Of a DNA stretch of 64,000 nt, positions 34,462-42,462 are shown in pieces (positions within the stretch are counted from its first letter, which is position 1; each line of letters opens with the position of its first letter). Origin of the DNA: Psychrobacillus sp048572895. GTDB lineage: Bacteria; Bacillota; Bacilli; Bacillales_A; Planococcaceae. The notes beneath the pieces are model-generated. The model was not told the DNA's origin, did no database searches, and saw only the letters and a list, made by a program, of their open reading frames with translations. The stretch spans positions 1,178,001 to 1,242,000 of the forward strand of contig NZ_CP183878.1 of NCBI RefSeq assembly GCF_048572895.1, written 5' to 3'. The position numbers and the translations under genes were made by a program.

Positions 34462-35265
34462 ATGATTCGCTCATTGTATTCAGGTATTTCAGGAATGAAA
34501 AATTTCCAGACGAAATTAGACGTAATAGGTAACAATATCTCCAATGTAAACACTTATGGGTTTAAAAAGGGACGTACCATTTTTAAAGATCTTATCTCGC
34601 AGACTACTTCGGGGGCATCAGGAGCAACTGGTACACGTGGTGGAGTGAATGCTAAACAAGTAGGTTTAGGATCACAATTAGCTTCTATCGACACAATTCA
34701 AACAGGTGGTTCATTACAATCTACGGGAAATACTTTGGATTTAGCTATTTCAGGTGATGGTTTCTTCCAAGTAGCCGATTCTGATAAACTTACTACTGAT
34801 ATTTCCTATACAAGAGCAGGTAATTTTTATATGGATAGTAATGGTGACTTAGTAAATGGTGATGGAAAGTATTTAATAGGTGTCGGTTCATTAATTTTAA
34901 ATATTCCGACAGATGCACAGAGTATGTCAATTGGTCAAGATGGAACAGTAACTTATGTTGATGTGGACGGAGTACTTCAAACAGAAGGGCAAATCGAATT
35001 AGCTAAATTTCCAAATAGTGGTGGGTTAACTAAGAGTGGTTCAAATTATTTTATAGAATCACCTGCTTCAGGTGAACCTGTTATAGGGGCCCCTTTAACT
35101 TCAGGTCTTGGGACTATCAACTCTGGTTTTCTAGAAATGTCCAACGTTGATTTATCTGAAGAGTTCACAGACATGATCGTTGCACAACGTGGATTCCAAG
35201 CAAATACTCGTATCATAACAACTTCAGATTCAATTCTAGAAGAGTTAATTAATTTAAAACGATAA
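34462..35265 (+). CDS. flgE: Flagellar hook protein FlgE
   Basis: FlgE polymerises into the hook, the universal joint between rod and filament. The 267-residue protein has the rod/hook N-terminal motif LYSGISGMKNFQTKLDVIGN, NISNVNTYGFKKGRTIF, and the C-terminal SNVDLSEEFTDMIVAQRGFQ, NTRIITTSDSILEELINLKR pattern. It is the short form found in B. subtilis (264 residues there). The 90-base leader contains ATAGCA/TGCTAT inverted arms and a good GAAGGGAG ribosome binding site. Confidence 0.94.
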   Translation: MIRSLYSGISGMKNFQTKLDVIGNNISNVNTYGFKKGRTIFKDLISQTTSGASGATGTRGGVNAKQVGLGSQLASIDTIQTGGSLQSTGNTLDLAISGDGFFQVADSDKLTTDISYTRAGNFYMDSNGDLVNGDGKYLIGVGSLILNIPTDAQSMSIGQDGTVTYVDVDGVLQTEGQIELAKFPNSGGLTKSGSNYFIESPASGEPVIGAPLTSGLGTINSGFLEMSNVDLSEEFTDMIVAQRGFQANTRIITTSDSILEELINLKR

Positions 35266-35302
35266 TGAGTCAATTTCATAAATATATGTTTCAATAAAAA
35301 CG

Positions 35303-35331
35303 CAGATATTCATGTAATATCAGATTTTTTT
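35303..35331 (+). terminator. Weak candidate terminator after flgE
   Basis: GATATT (35305-35310) pairs with AATATC (35316-35321), then AGA and a run of seven T. The stem is short and AT-only, so termination would be partial at best. Confidence 0.3.
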
Positions 35332-35355
35332 ATTGATCTTTTAAAAAGTCAATCT

Positions 35356-35482
35356 TGTTGATTGGAGTGAAAGGCGGCGACTCCAGCGGGAACAGCACGA
35401 ACTGAAAGCCCCGCAGGAACGTAGTGACGAGGAGATTGAAGTCGTGCCCGCGGAAAGCGTCCGCCTGTAACGGAAATCAACA
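35356..35482 (+). repeat. Family B repeat, copy B3
   Basis: This is the best-preserved copy of the MITE-like family B, with perfect 8-bp terminal inverted repeats TGTTGATT (35356-35363) and AATCAACA (35475-35482). The inner GGCGACTCCAGCGGGAACAG and CCCGCGGAAAGCGTCC are shared with the copies at 6970 and 7289. It lies inside the flagellar operon between flgE and swrD and has no coding potential. Confidence 0.85.
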
Positions 35483-35586
35483 GTGTATTTTTAACAGAGC
35501 CAAACAATTAAAAATGAATTTTTGCAAGGGAGGGTTGGGCCGTTCCTAAGAAAAGATAAAAAAGGCTATACTTATAACTCATTATC

Positions 35587-35708
35587 TGTCTAGCTCCAGC
35601 GCCTAGCCCCTCGAGTCGCTTCAGACTTGCGAATAAAGGCAAAGAACGCCTTTATTGCAATTCTTCCAGCGCTTGTCGGGGCTGACATAGGCGCCTCCGC
35701 TTTTCTTA
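35587..35708 (-). repeat. Family A repeat, copy A1
   Basis: This is a family A element in minus orientation, about 100 bases after the family B copy. Outer arms are CTAGCTCCAGCGCCTAGCCCC and GGGGCTGACATAGGCGCC; the inner stem is ACTTGCGAATAAAGGC (35625-35640) with GCCTTTATTGCAATT (35648-35662). Other copies at 55121, 55242, 55366 (partial) and 61152. It ends 15 bases before the swrD start and appears to have displaced the ribosome binding site. Confidence 0.85.
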
Positions 35709-35723
35709 GCCCGGCCCTTTTAT

Positions 35724-35945
35724 ATGATTATTTTAACAAGATTGAACGGTAAGGAGTTTTCGTTAAATGCTCTGTACATAGAGACAGTGGAGTCTTTCCC
35801 AGACACGACGATAACACTAACAAATGGTCATAAATATGTAGCGTTGGAATCTAGGGAAGAGGTACACTTCAAAATTTCTCAGTATTACAAAGAAATACAT
35901 ATATTATCGAACCCCCATATAAGAGGTGAACAAGATGAAGAGTAA
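35724..35945 (+). CDS. swrD: SwrD (YlzI, FlbD family) flagellar motor power protein
   Basis: SwrD is a small protein needed for full flagellar motor power and swarming in B. subtilis. The 73-residue product has the family opening MIILTRLNGKEFSLNALYIE followed by VESFPDTTITLTNGHKYVAL. ATG 35724 lacks a recognisable ribosome binding site: the upstream bases read CCCGGCCCTTTTAT, directly after a family A repeat. Its end overlaps the fliL start by 11 bases. The gap of 458 bases to flgE, filled with repeats, is unusual inside this operon. Confidence 0.88.
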   Translation: MIILTRLNGKEFSLNALYIETVESFPDTTITLTNGHKYVALESREEVHFKISQYYKEIHILSNPHIRGEQDEE

Positions 35946-36366
35946 AAATAAACTATTAACCATTATGCTTATTATTTTAGTTTCGATTACGTTAGTAGGA
36001 GTAGTAGCATTACTCATAGTTATGCAATTAAATAAGACAGATGAAAGTGATGAACCTACGATTGATGAAATTATCGAATCTTCTGTAGATATACCAGAAA
36101 TAACTACTAATCTAGCTTCGAATAAATTTATCCGCATATCTTTAAAGGTTCAGGCTGATAGTAAAAAGGCTGCTGAAGAGTTAACTAAACGGGATTTCCA
36201 AGTAAATAATATTGTCATTACGGAACTATCTGAATTGACTCCTGAAGAGTTAGAGGGTAAAGAGGGTAAGGCGATGTTCGAATCGGCATTAAAAACTAAA
36301 ATTGGTGAGCTAATGGATAGTGGAGAAATTCAACAAGTTTATATAACTTCTTATATTATTCAATAA
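35935..36366 (+). CDS. fliL: Flagellar basal body-associated protein FliL
   Basis: FliL is a single-pass membrane protein that associates with the stator around the basal body and increases torque. The 143-residue protein has a transmembrane helix (about residues 7-29) and a C-terminal stomatin-like domain with FIRISLKVQADSKKAAEEL. ATG 35935 has AGAGGTG 6 bases upstream, a better choice than GTG 35926, which is within that site. Confidence 0.93.
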   Translation: MKSKNKLLTIMLIILVSITLVGVVALLIVMQLNKTDESDEPTIDEIIESSVDIPEITTNLASNKFIRISLKVQADSKKAAEELTKRDFQVNNIVITELSELTPEELEGKEGKAMFESALKTKIGELMDSGEIQQVYITSYIIQ

Positions 36367-36396
36367 AGTAATTTTTTAAAAATGGAGGTGGGCAGG

Positions 36397-37395
36397 TTGG
36401 CAGGAGATATATTATCTCAATCAGAAATAGATGCGTTGTTAAGTGCACTATCAACAGGTGAAATGACAGCAGATGAGATGAAAAGTGAACAAGAGGCTAG
36501 AAAAGTAAGAACTTATGACTTCAAAAGAGCACTTCGCTTTTCCAAAGATCAGATTCGAAGTTTAACGAGAATCCATGAGAACTTTGCTCGTCTATTAACT
36601 ACATTTTTTTCTGCCCAGTTAAGAACATATGTACAAATTTCAGTTGTGTCAGTCGATCAAATACCGTTTGAAGAGTTTGTTCGTTCGGTTCCACATATGA
36701 CATTGATCAATGTCTTTGAGGTTCCACCACTAGAAGGGAATATTTTGATGGAGATTAATCCGAATATTGCGTATTCCATGCTAGATTTAATGATGGGTGG
36801 TAAAGGACAAACACATACAAAAGCGGCTAATCTAACGGAAATTGAGACAAAGATTATGACAAATTTATTTGAACGTTCATTTGATAACTTACGTGAAGCG
36901 TGGGTTAATATTGCGGATATCGACCCCATTCTTACAGAGCTAGAAGTTAACCCGCAATTTTTACAGATGATTTCTCCGAATGAAACTGTAGTGGTAATTT
37001 CCTTTAATACAGTCATTGGAGAAACAAGTGGAATGATAAATATTTGTATCCCACACGTAGTGTTGGAACCAATTGTACCTAACTTATCTGTACGTTACTG
37101 GATGCAAACCAATAAAAAAGAAGTATCACCCGAACAACTAGCAGTTCTGAAAAAGCGTGTAAAAGCAGCAGAAATTCCTATTGTCGCAGAGATTGGGACA
37201 ACAGATATATCGATGGAAGATTTATTGTACTTACAGCTTGGTGACGTCATTCAATTAAATACTAAAATTGATGACCCACTAACGGTTAAAGTTGGCGGTA
37301 TTCCTAAATTTATCGGTCAACCGGGTAAACTAAAAAAACGAATGGCTGTCCAAGTCATTGAAACTGTGAAAGGAGGAGAGGATGATGATGAGTGA
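36397..37395 (+). CDS. fliM: Flagellar motor switch protein FliM
   Basis: FliM is the C-ring subunit that receives CheY-P and sets rotational direction. The 332-residue protein (the same length as B. subtilis FliM) starts MAGDILSQSEIDALLSAL, the N-terminal CheY-binding peptide. The middle CheC-like domain has YDFKRALRFSKDQIRSLTRI, and the C-terminal FliN-like domain is present. TTG 36397 has GGAGGTG 6 bases upstream; ATG 36382 overlaps that site. Confidence 0.96.
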   Translation: MAGDILSQSEIDALLSALSTGEMTADEMKSEQEARKVRTYDFKRALRFSKDQIRSLTRIHENFARLLTTFFSAQLRTYVQISVVSVDQIPFEEFVRSVPHMTLINVFEVPPLEGNILMEINPNIAYSMLDLMMGGKGQTHTKAANLTEIETKIMTNLFERSFDNLREAWVNIADIDPILTELEVNPQFLQMISPNETVVVISFNTVIGETSGMINICIPHVVLEPIVPNLSVRYWMQTNKKEVSPEQLAVLKKRVKAAEIPIVAEIGTTDISMEDLLYLQLGDVIQLNTKIDDPLTVKVGGIPKFIGQPGKLKKRMAVQVIETVKGGEDDDE

Positions 37396-38554
37396 TGATA
37401 TGCTCTCTCAAGAAGAAATTGAGGCCCTCCTTAGAGGAACGAATATAGACGAAGATAGTACGAAAGAGAAAGTTACGGAAGACATAAATGTAGAGGACTA
37501 TCTGGATTCATTTGCCCAGGATACTCTCGGAGAAATCGGTAATATTTCATTTGGTAGTTCAGCTACTGCCCTTTCTGCCCTTTTAGGACAAAAAGTAGAT
37601 ATTACTACACCGAATATTAGTATGATTAACCGCAGAAAACTGAAAGAAGAGTTTCCTCATCCGTATGTAGCGGTACAGGTACAATATACCGCTGGACTAA
37701 TTGGTATGAATCTTCTAGTTATAAAACAGTCAGATGCTGCCATTATTGCAGACTTAATGCTTGGTGGAGACGGTATAGATCCAAAGCCTGAGCTTAGTGA
37801 GATACAGTTAAGTGCAGTGCAAGAAGCGATGAACCAAATGATGGGTTCTGCTGCTACGTCTATGTCTACCGTTTTCAATAAAAAAGTAGATATTTCACCG
37901 CCTACCATCGATCTTATGAACCTAATGCAAGATGAAGGAACAAATGCAATTCCGGAAGATGAATTACTTATTAAAATATCTTTCCGACTTAAAATTGGTG
38001 AGTTAATAGATTCTAATATAATGCAGTTATTGCCATTACAATTTGGACTTAACTTAGTGAAATCATTAATAGGTGAAGAGGAACCAGAGGTAGCTGCTAC
38101 TATTACAGAAGAAAAAATATATCAGGCACCCGTTCAACAGCAGCCAACTATGCAAACACAGCAAGCACCTGAAGTACCACCGCAGGCACAAATGCAGTAT
38201 AGTCAGCAGCACTCACGACCACAAGCACCACCAGTGGAAGTTCAGCAAGCTCAATTTGCTAGCTTCGAATCACCAAGTTTATCGCAAAATGAGTCAAGAA
38301 ATTTAAATTTACTACTTGATATTCCCCTCCAAGTAACAGTAGAATTAGGTCGTACTAAGAGAACTGTAAAAGAGATTTTGGAACTAACAAGTGGCTCCAT
38401 TATTGAACTCGACAAACTGGCTGGAGAGCCTGTAGATATTCTTGTCAACAATCGACATGTAGCAAAAGGAGAAGTCGTTGTTATTGATGAGAATTTTGGT
38501 GTTCGAATTACAGATATTTTAAGTCAAGCAGAACGTATTAATAATTTAAGATAA
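37382..38554 (+). CDS. fliY: Flagellar motor switch phosphatase FliY
   Basis: FliY is the Firmicutes switch protein combining a FliN domain with a CheC-type CheY-P phosphatase domain. The 390-residue protein begins with a FliM-like CheY-binding peptide (MLSQEEIEALL). It has two phosphatase helices, EIGNISFGSSATALSALL and SAVQEAMNQMMGSAATSMS, a Gln/Pro-rich linker (about 240-290), and a FliN C-terminus (LLLDIPLQVTVELGRTKR; AGEPVDILVNNRHVAKGEVV). Three ATGs (37382, 37385, 37388) follow AAAGGAGGAG; the start overlaps the fliM end. Confidence 0.96.
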   Translation: MMMSDDMLSQEEIEALLRGTNIDEDSTKEKVTEDINVEDYLDSFAQDTLGEIGNISFGSSATALSALLGQKVDITTPNISMINRRKLKEEFPHPYVAVQVQYTAGLIGMNLLVIKQSDAAIIADLMLGGDGIDPKPELSEIQLSAVQEAMNQMMGSAATSMSTVFNKKVDISPPTIDLMNLMQDEGTNAIPEDELLIKISFRLKIGELIDSNIMQLLPLQFGLNLVKSLIGEEEPEVAATITEEKIYQAPVQQQPTMQTQQAPEVPPQAQMQYSQQHSRPQAPPVEVQQAQFASFESPSLSQNESRNLNLLLDIPLQVTVELGRTKRTVKEILELTSGSIIELDKLAGEPVDILVNNRHVAKGEVVVIDENFGVRITDILSQAERINNLR

Positions 38555-38573
38555 GCACTGGAGGAGACATACT

Positions 38574-38936
38574 ATGTCGAAAAGAATTTTAATAGTAGAT
38601 GATGCAGCATTTATGAGAATGATGATTAAAGATATTTTGAGTAAAAATGGTTTTGAAGTAGTAGGAGAAGCTGGAGATGGCGTTCAAGCAATTGAAAAGT
38701 ACAATGAGCTTAAACCGGATTTAGTAACGATGGATATTACAATGCCCGAGATGGATGGAATTGCTGCTTTAAAAGAGATTAAAGCAAAAGATCCAACTGC
38801 CACAATCATTATGTGCTCTGCTATGGGACAACAAGCGATGGTAATTGATGCAATCCAAGCAGGAGCAAAAGATTTCATCGTGAAACCTTTCCAAGCGGAT
38901 CGAGTAATTGAAGCAATTTCCAAAGCTTTAGGGTAA
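38574..38936 (+). CDS. cheY: Chemotaxis response regulator CheY
   Basis: CheY is the single-domain response regulator phosphorylated by CheA and read by FliM. The 120-residue protein has the acidic pair DD (9-10), phosphoacceptor Asp54 (VTMDITMPEMDG), SAMGQQ and the conserved lysine in IVKPFQ. In B. subtilis-type systems CheY-P promotes counterclockwise rotation and smooth swimming. It lies between fliY and fliO as in B. subtilis. Confidence 0.97.
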   Translation: MSKRILIVDDAAFMRMMIKDILSKNGFEVVGEAGDGVQAIEKYNELKPDLVTMDITMPEMDGIAALKEIKAKDPTATIIMCSAMGQQAMVIDAIQAGAKDFIVKPFQADRVIEAISKALG

Positions 38937-38943
38937 TGACATT

Positions 38944-39630
38944 ATGAGGAAATTTCCCCTCGTAGTAAGTGTAATTCTATTATTAACTTTTGGAATTCAA
39001 CTAGATGTAAGAGCAGAATCAGATCCGAATGAGAGTGTAGATGAATACTTAAAGAAGCAAAATAATGATGTGGATAGTAAAAAAGAATCAGAGGTTAATA
39101 TAGAAGAAACTCCAGAAACGACTGAAGAAACCGTTTCTGTGGGTGTTTCTGTTACAGCTTGGGATTATGTCAAAATGATTTTTGCTCTTTTGTTTGTTAT
39201 TGCCTTACTTTATGGATTACTTCGTTTGGTAAATAGTAGAAACAAAACCTTTCAAACCAATCAGCTTATAAATAATTTAGGCGGAGTTGGAGTTGGACAA
39301 GGGAAATCGTTACAGCTAATGCAAGTAGGTAATTCCATATTCTTAGTTGGTATTGGAGAAGATATTACTTTGTTAAAGGAAATCACCGATCCAGCAGAAA
39401 TAGAGAACCTAACGAAAATCTATGAAGAAAAAGTAGATATTGGAAAAAGTATTCCGTACATATCTGAGCTTATTGGTCGCTTTAGAGAGAAAGGAACTTC
39501 AAAGACGAAGAGTGAGGATAAGAAACCTTCGTTTGATGAGACCTTTCAGAAAAGATTACAAGAAATTCAAAAAGACCGTAGTAATGTATTAAAGGATTGG
39601 AAGACGAAGGAGCGCGATAATAATGAATGA
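38944..39630 (+). CDS. fliO: Flagellar biosynthetic protein FliO
   Basis: FliO is the membrane scaffold that helps assemble the FliPQR export-gate core. The 228-residue protein has an N-terminal signal-like segment (FPLVVSVILLLTFGIQLDVRA), an acidic external linker, one transmembrane helix (about residues 77-97, ending LLRLVNS), and a cytoplasmic FliO domain with LQLMQVGNSIFLVGIGEDI. In B. subtilis nomenclature it was formerly fliZ. The stop overlaps the fliP start by 8 bases. Confidence 0.92.
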   Translation: MRKFPLVVSVILLLTFGIQLDVRAESDPNESVDEYLKKQNNDVDSKKESEVNIEETPETTEETVSVGVSVTAWDYVKMIFALLFVIALLYGLLRLVNSRNKTFQTNQLINNLGGVGVGQGKSLQLMQVGNSIFLVGIGEDITLLKEITDPAEIENLTKIYEEKVDIGKSIPYISELIGRFREKGTSKTKSEDKKPSFDETFQKRLQEIQKDRSNVLKDWKTKERDNNE

Positions 39631-40288
39631 ATTTGTCCAGTTTTTCTCGGACAGCGACCCATCAAATCTCTCCACTTCTATAAAATTAATGCTATTGCTT
39701 ACGGTCTTATCTTTAGCACCTAGTATATTAATATTGATGACGTCCTTTGCTAGAATAGTAATTATATTATCATTTGTTCGTACGGCACTTGCGACTAATC
39801 AGATGCCGCCAAACCAAGTAATAGTTGGTTTAGCATTATTTTTAACATTTTTTATCATGGCACCAACATTACAGCAAGTAAATGAAGAAGCTTTAACACC
39901 GTTGTTCAATGAAGATATTACTTTAGAAGAGGCGTACACAAATGCTAGTGGTCCCTTCAAAGAGTTTATGAGTAAGCACACTAGACAAAAAGATTTGGAA
40001 CTTTTCTTAAGATATTCGGAAGCAGAAAGACCAGAAACAATTGAGGATATCCCGTTAACGGTTATGGTACCTGCTTTTGCACTTAGTGAAATTAAAACAG
40101 CATTCCAAATTGGATTTATGATTTTTATCCCTTTTTTAGTGATTGATATGATTGTGGCGAGTGTACTGATGTCCATGGGTATGATGATGTTACCGCCAGT
40201 AATGATCTCTCTACCATTTAAAATATTATTATTTGTATTAGTAGATGGATGGTATTTAGTTATGAAGTCTATATTACAAAGTTTTTAG
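39623..40288 (+). CDS. fliP: Flagellar biosynthetic protein FliP
   Basis: FliP forms, with FliQ and FliR, the helical pore of the export gate. The 221-residue membrane protein has hydrophobic segments and the family signatures SFVRTALATNQMPPNQ and SEIKTAFQIGFMIFIPFLVID, with MGMMMLPPVMISLPFKILLF at the C-terminus. As in B. subtilis it lacks the long cleaved signal peptide of the E. coli protein. Confidence 0.97.
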   Translation: MNEFVQFFSDSDPSNLSTSIKLMLLLTVLSLAPSILILMTSFARIVIILSFVRTALATNQMPPNQVIVGLALFLTFFIMAPTLQQVNEEALTPLFNEDITLEEAYTNASGPFKEFMSKHTRQKDLELFLRYSEAERPETIEDIPLTVMVPAFALSEIKTAFQIGFMIFIPFLVIDMIVASVLMSMGMMMLPPVMISLPFKILLFVLVDGWYLVMKSILQSF

Positions 40289-40300
40289 GAGCTGATTGTA

Positions 40301-40570
40301 TTGAATAATGAAATGGTAATTTCAATTGCAGAACGAGCAATTTGGGTCATTCTTCTTGCATCAGGTCCTCTTCTTTTAGTTGCATTAATAACTGGTCTTG
40401 CAGTTAGTATTTTTCAGGCCACTACACAAATCCAAGAACAAACGCTTGCATTTGTGCCGAAAATTATTGCGGTGTTAGTAGCTATTGTTTTCTTTGGCCC
40501 TTGGATGCTGTCACAAGTTACCTCTTATGCAGCAGATATTTTTGAGAATTTAATACGATACATTGGTTGA
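40301..40570 (+). CDS. fliQ: Flagellar biosynthetic protein FliQ
   Basis: FliQ is the two-helix membrane subunit of the FliPQR gate. The 89-residue protein has the family core LITGLAVSIFQATTQIQEQT (about 30-49) and FVPKIIAVLVAIVFFGPWM. TTG 40301 is the start, with TAGGAG about 9 bases upstream. Its end overlaps or nearly touches the fliR start. Confidence 0.95.
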   Translation: MNNEMVISIAERAIWVILLASGPLLLVALITGLAVSIFQATTQIQEQTLAFVPKIIAVLVAIVFFGPWMLSQVTSYAADIFENLIRYIG

Positions 40571-40574
40571 TACA

Positions 40575-41351
40575 ATGGATGCAATCTTACCAAATTTAAC
40601 TGTATTATTACTAATTATTGCTCGTGTTACTGCGTTTTTTGTAGTGTTACCACTATTTTCACATCGGACAATACCTGCGACTCATCGGATTGCCTTTGCT
40701 GTAGTGCTCTCCTGGATGATGTATTACACCATGGATGTTGAGCCATTTGAAATAAATGGAGATTATATTCTTTTAATTATTAAAGAAGTTATATTTGGAT
40801 TATTTATTGGTTTACTTGCGTATATCATTATGTCAGCAATTCAAATTGCTGGTGGTTTTATCGATTTTCAGATGGGATTTGCAATGGCGAATGTTATTGA
40901 TCCGCAGACAGGTGCACAAAGTCCGTTAGTTGGTCAATTTTTAAATACTTTGGCTTTATTACTATTATTAGCTTTAAATGGACATCATTTGTTGCTGGAT
41001 GGTATTTTCTATAGTTATCAATTTATGCCGATGGAAATGATATGGCCAGCTTTTGGGCAAGAAAATTATGTAGAATTCATTATGAAAACTTTTGCGGGTG
41101 TTTTTGCGGTTGCTTTTCAGATGTCCATACCAATTGTTGCTACACTGTTTCTTGTGGATATTGCCCTTGGGATTACTGCCAGAACGGTACCCCAGTTAAA
41201 TATCTTTGTTATAGGATACCCTATAAAAATTGGTGTAGGGTTTTTAGTACTTCTCGTTATGATGGGAGTACTAATGGCCGTTGTACAGAAGATGTTTGAG
41301 ATTTTAGTTATTGCAATGCGAGATTTAATGATAATTTTAGGTGGTGGCTAA
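40575..41351 (+). CDS. fliR: Flagellar biosynthetic protein FliR
   Basis: FliR is the single-copy subunit completing the FliPQR export pore. The 258-residue membrane protein has FSHRTIPATHRIAFAVVLSW and the signature GFIDFQMGFAMANVIDPQTG (about 98-117). ATG 40575 matches the position of the B. subtilis start, although no clear ribosome binding site is visible; it may be translated by coupling with fliQ. A TTG at 40563 would add four residues. Confidence 0.95.
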   Translation: MDAILPNLTVLLLIIARVTAFFVVLPLFSHRTIPATHRIAFAVVLSWMMYYTMDVEPFEINGDYILLIIKEVIFGLFIGLLAYIIMSAIQIAGGFIDFQMGFAMANVIDPQTGAQSPLVGQFLNTLALLLLLALNGHHLLLDGIFYSYQFMPMEMIWPAFGQENYVEFIMKTFAGVFAVAFQMSIPIVATLFLVDIALGITARTVPQLNIFVIGYPIKIGVGFLVLLVMMGVLMAVVQKMFEILVIAMRDLMIILGGG

Positions 41352-42438
41352 TACGATTACTCTACGCTTAGATCTCCAGTATTTTGCGGGAGAAAAAACA
41401 GAAAAAGCTACTCCTAAAAAGAGACAAGATTCTCGTAAAAAAGGACAAGTATTAAAGAGTCCTGATGTAACAAGTGCGATTGTATTACTTTCAGTATTTG
41501 TATTTCTGGTTTTTTTTGCTAGTTTTTTAAGATCCGAAATTTTTTCATTCTTTGGTGTGACATTTACTAAGTATATGTTAATAGAAACATTGACAATTGA
41601 TGTAGCGATAATCATTTATAAGGATATGCTGCTTGAAATGGCTATGGTTTTATTGCCAATAATGTTAGTTGCTGTAGTAGCCGCTATAGCTGCAAATTTC
41701 TTTCAGTTTGGGTTACTGTTTACTACAGAGCCCTTGAAGTTTGATTTGAAAAAGATTGATCCTATAAAAGGTCTTAAAAGGATCTTTTCGCTTAAAGCAA
41801 TTATAGAGCTATTAAAATCTATTTTGAAAATATCATTTATTGGTTCTGTAACTACTTTAATATTGTGGATGAACTTGGAGAAGGTATTGTCCTTATCATT
41901 CAAGACAGCTTGGGATACACTGTCGACCGTTGGCTGGTTAACTGGGACGATGGGTATTGCCGCTTCATGTGTATTGCTATTTATATCGATCCTGGATTTC
42001 TTTTATCAAAAATTCGACTATGAAAAAAATCTTAAAATGTCTAAACAAGATATTAAAGATGAACATAAAAACTCAGATGGGGATCCAATTATAAAGTCTC
42101 GTATACGGCAAAGACAACGGGAAATGGCGATGCGTCGTATGATGCAGGAAATTCCTACAGCGGATGTTGTCATTACGAATCCTACACATTTTGCAATTGC
42201 TTTAAAATACGATGATGAATCGATGGATGCTCCAACTGTAGTAGCAAAAGGTGCAGATTTTGTTGCACAAAAGATAAAGTTAATTGCGAAGGAAAATAAT
42301 GTCGTCATGGTAGAGAATAGACCACTTGCAAGATCGATGTATGACCAAGTAGAAGTTGGTCAACGAATTCCAGACGAATTTTTCAAGGCAGTTGCCGAAG
42401 TATTAGCTTATGTATATCGTATTAAACAAAAAATTTAA
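41344..42438 (+). CDS. flhB: Flagellar biosynthetic protein FlhB
   Basis: FlhB is the export-gate protein that switches substrate specificity from rod/hook to filament after autocleavage. The 364-residue protein has the conserved QYFAGEKTEKATPKKRQDSR N-terminus, four transmembrane segments, and the autocleavage site NPTH (279-282) before FAIALKYDDESMDAPTVVAKG. The start is unclear: GTG 41341 and 41344 are only a few bases from AGG. The first conserved residues begin at ATT 41356, which sits 8 bases after AGGTGGTGG. The start region overlaps the fliR stop. Confidence 0.94.
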   Translation: MANTITLRLDLQYFAGEKTEKATPKKRQDSRKKGQVLKSPDVTSAIVLLSVFVFLVFFASFLRSEIFSFFGVTFTKYMLIETLTIDVAIIIYKDMLLEMAMVLLPIMLVAVVAAIAANFFQFGLLFTTEPLKFDLKKIDPIKGLKRIFSLKAIIELLKSILKISFIGSVTTLILWMNLEKVLSLSFKTAWDTLSTVGWLTGTMGIAASCVLLFISILDFFYQKFDYEKNLKMSKQDIKDEHKNSDGDPIIKSRIRQRQREMAMRRMMQEIPTADVVITNPTHFAIALKYDDESMDAPTVVAKGADFVAQKIKLIAKENNVVMVENRPLARSMYDQVEVGQRIPDEFFKAVAEVLAYVYRIKQKI

Positions 42439-42462
42439 AGGTAAAGTTAGAGGTGGAAGTAT

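Noticed and set aside
41042..41299. Cysteine-rich 85-codon frame within fliR and other same-strand alternative frames (42453, 46973, 58552, 62239)
   Set aside because: They lie in another frame of well-conserved genes and have no ribosome binding site or conserved domain.
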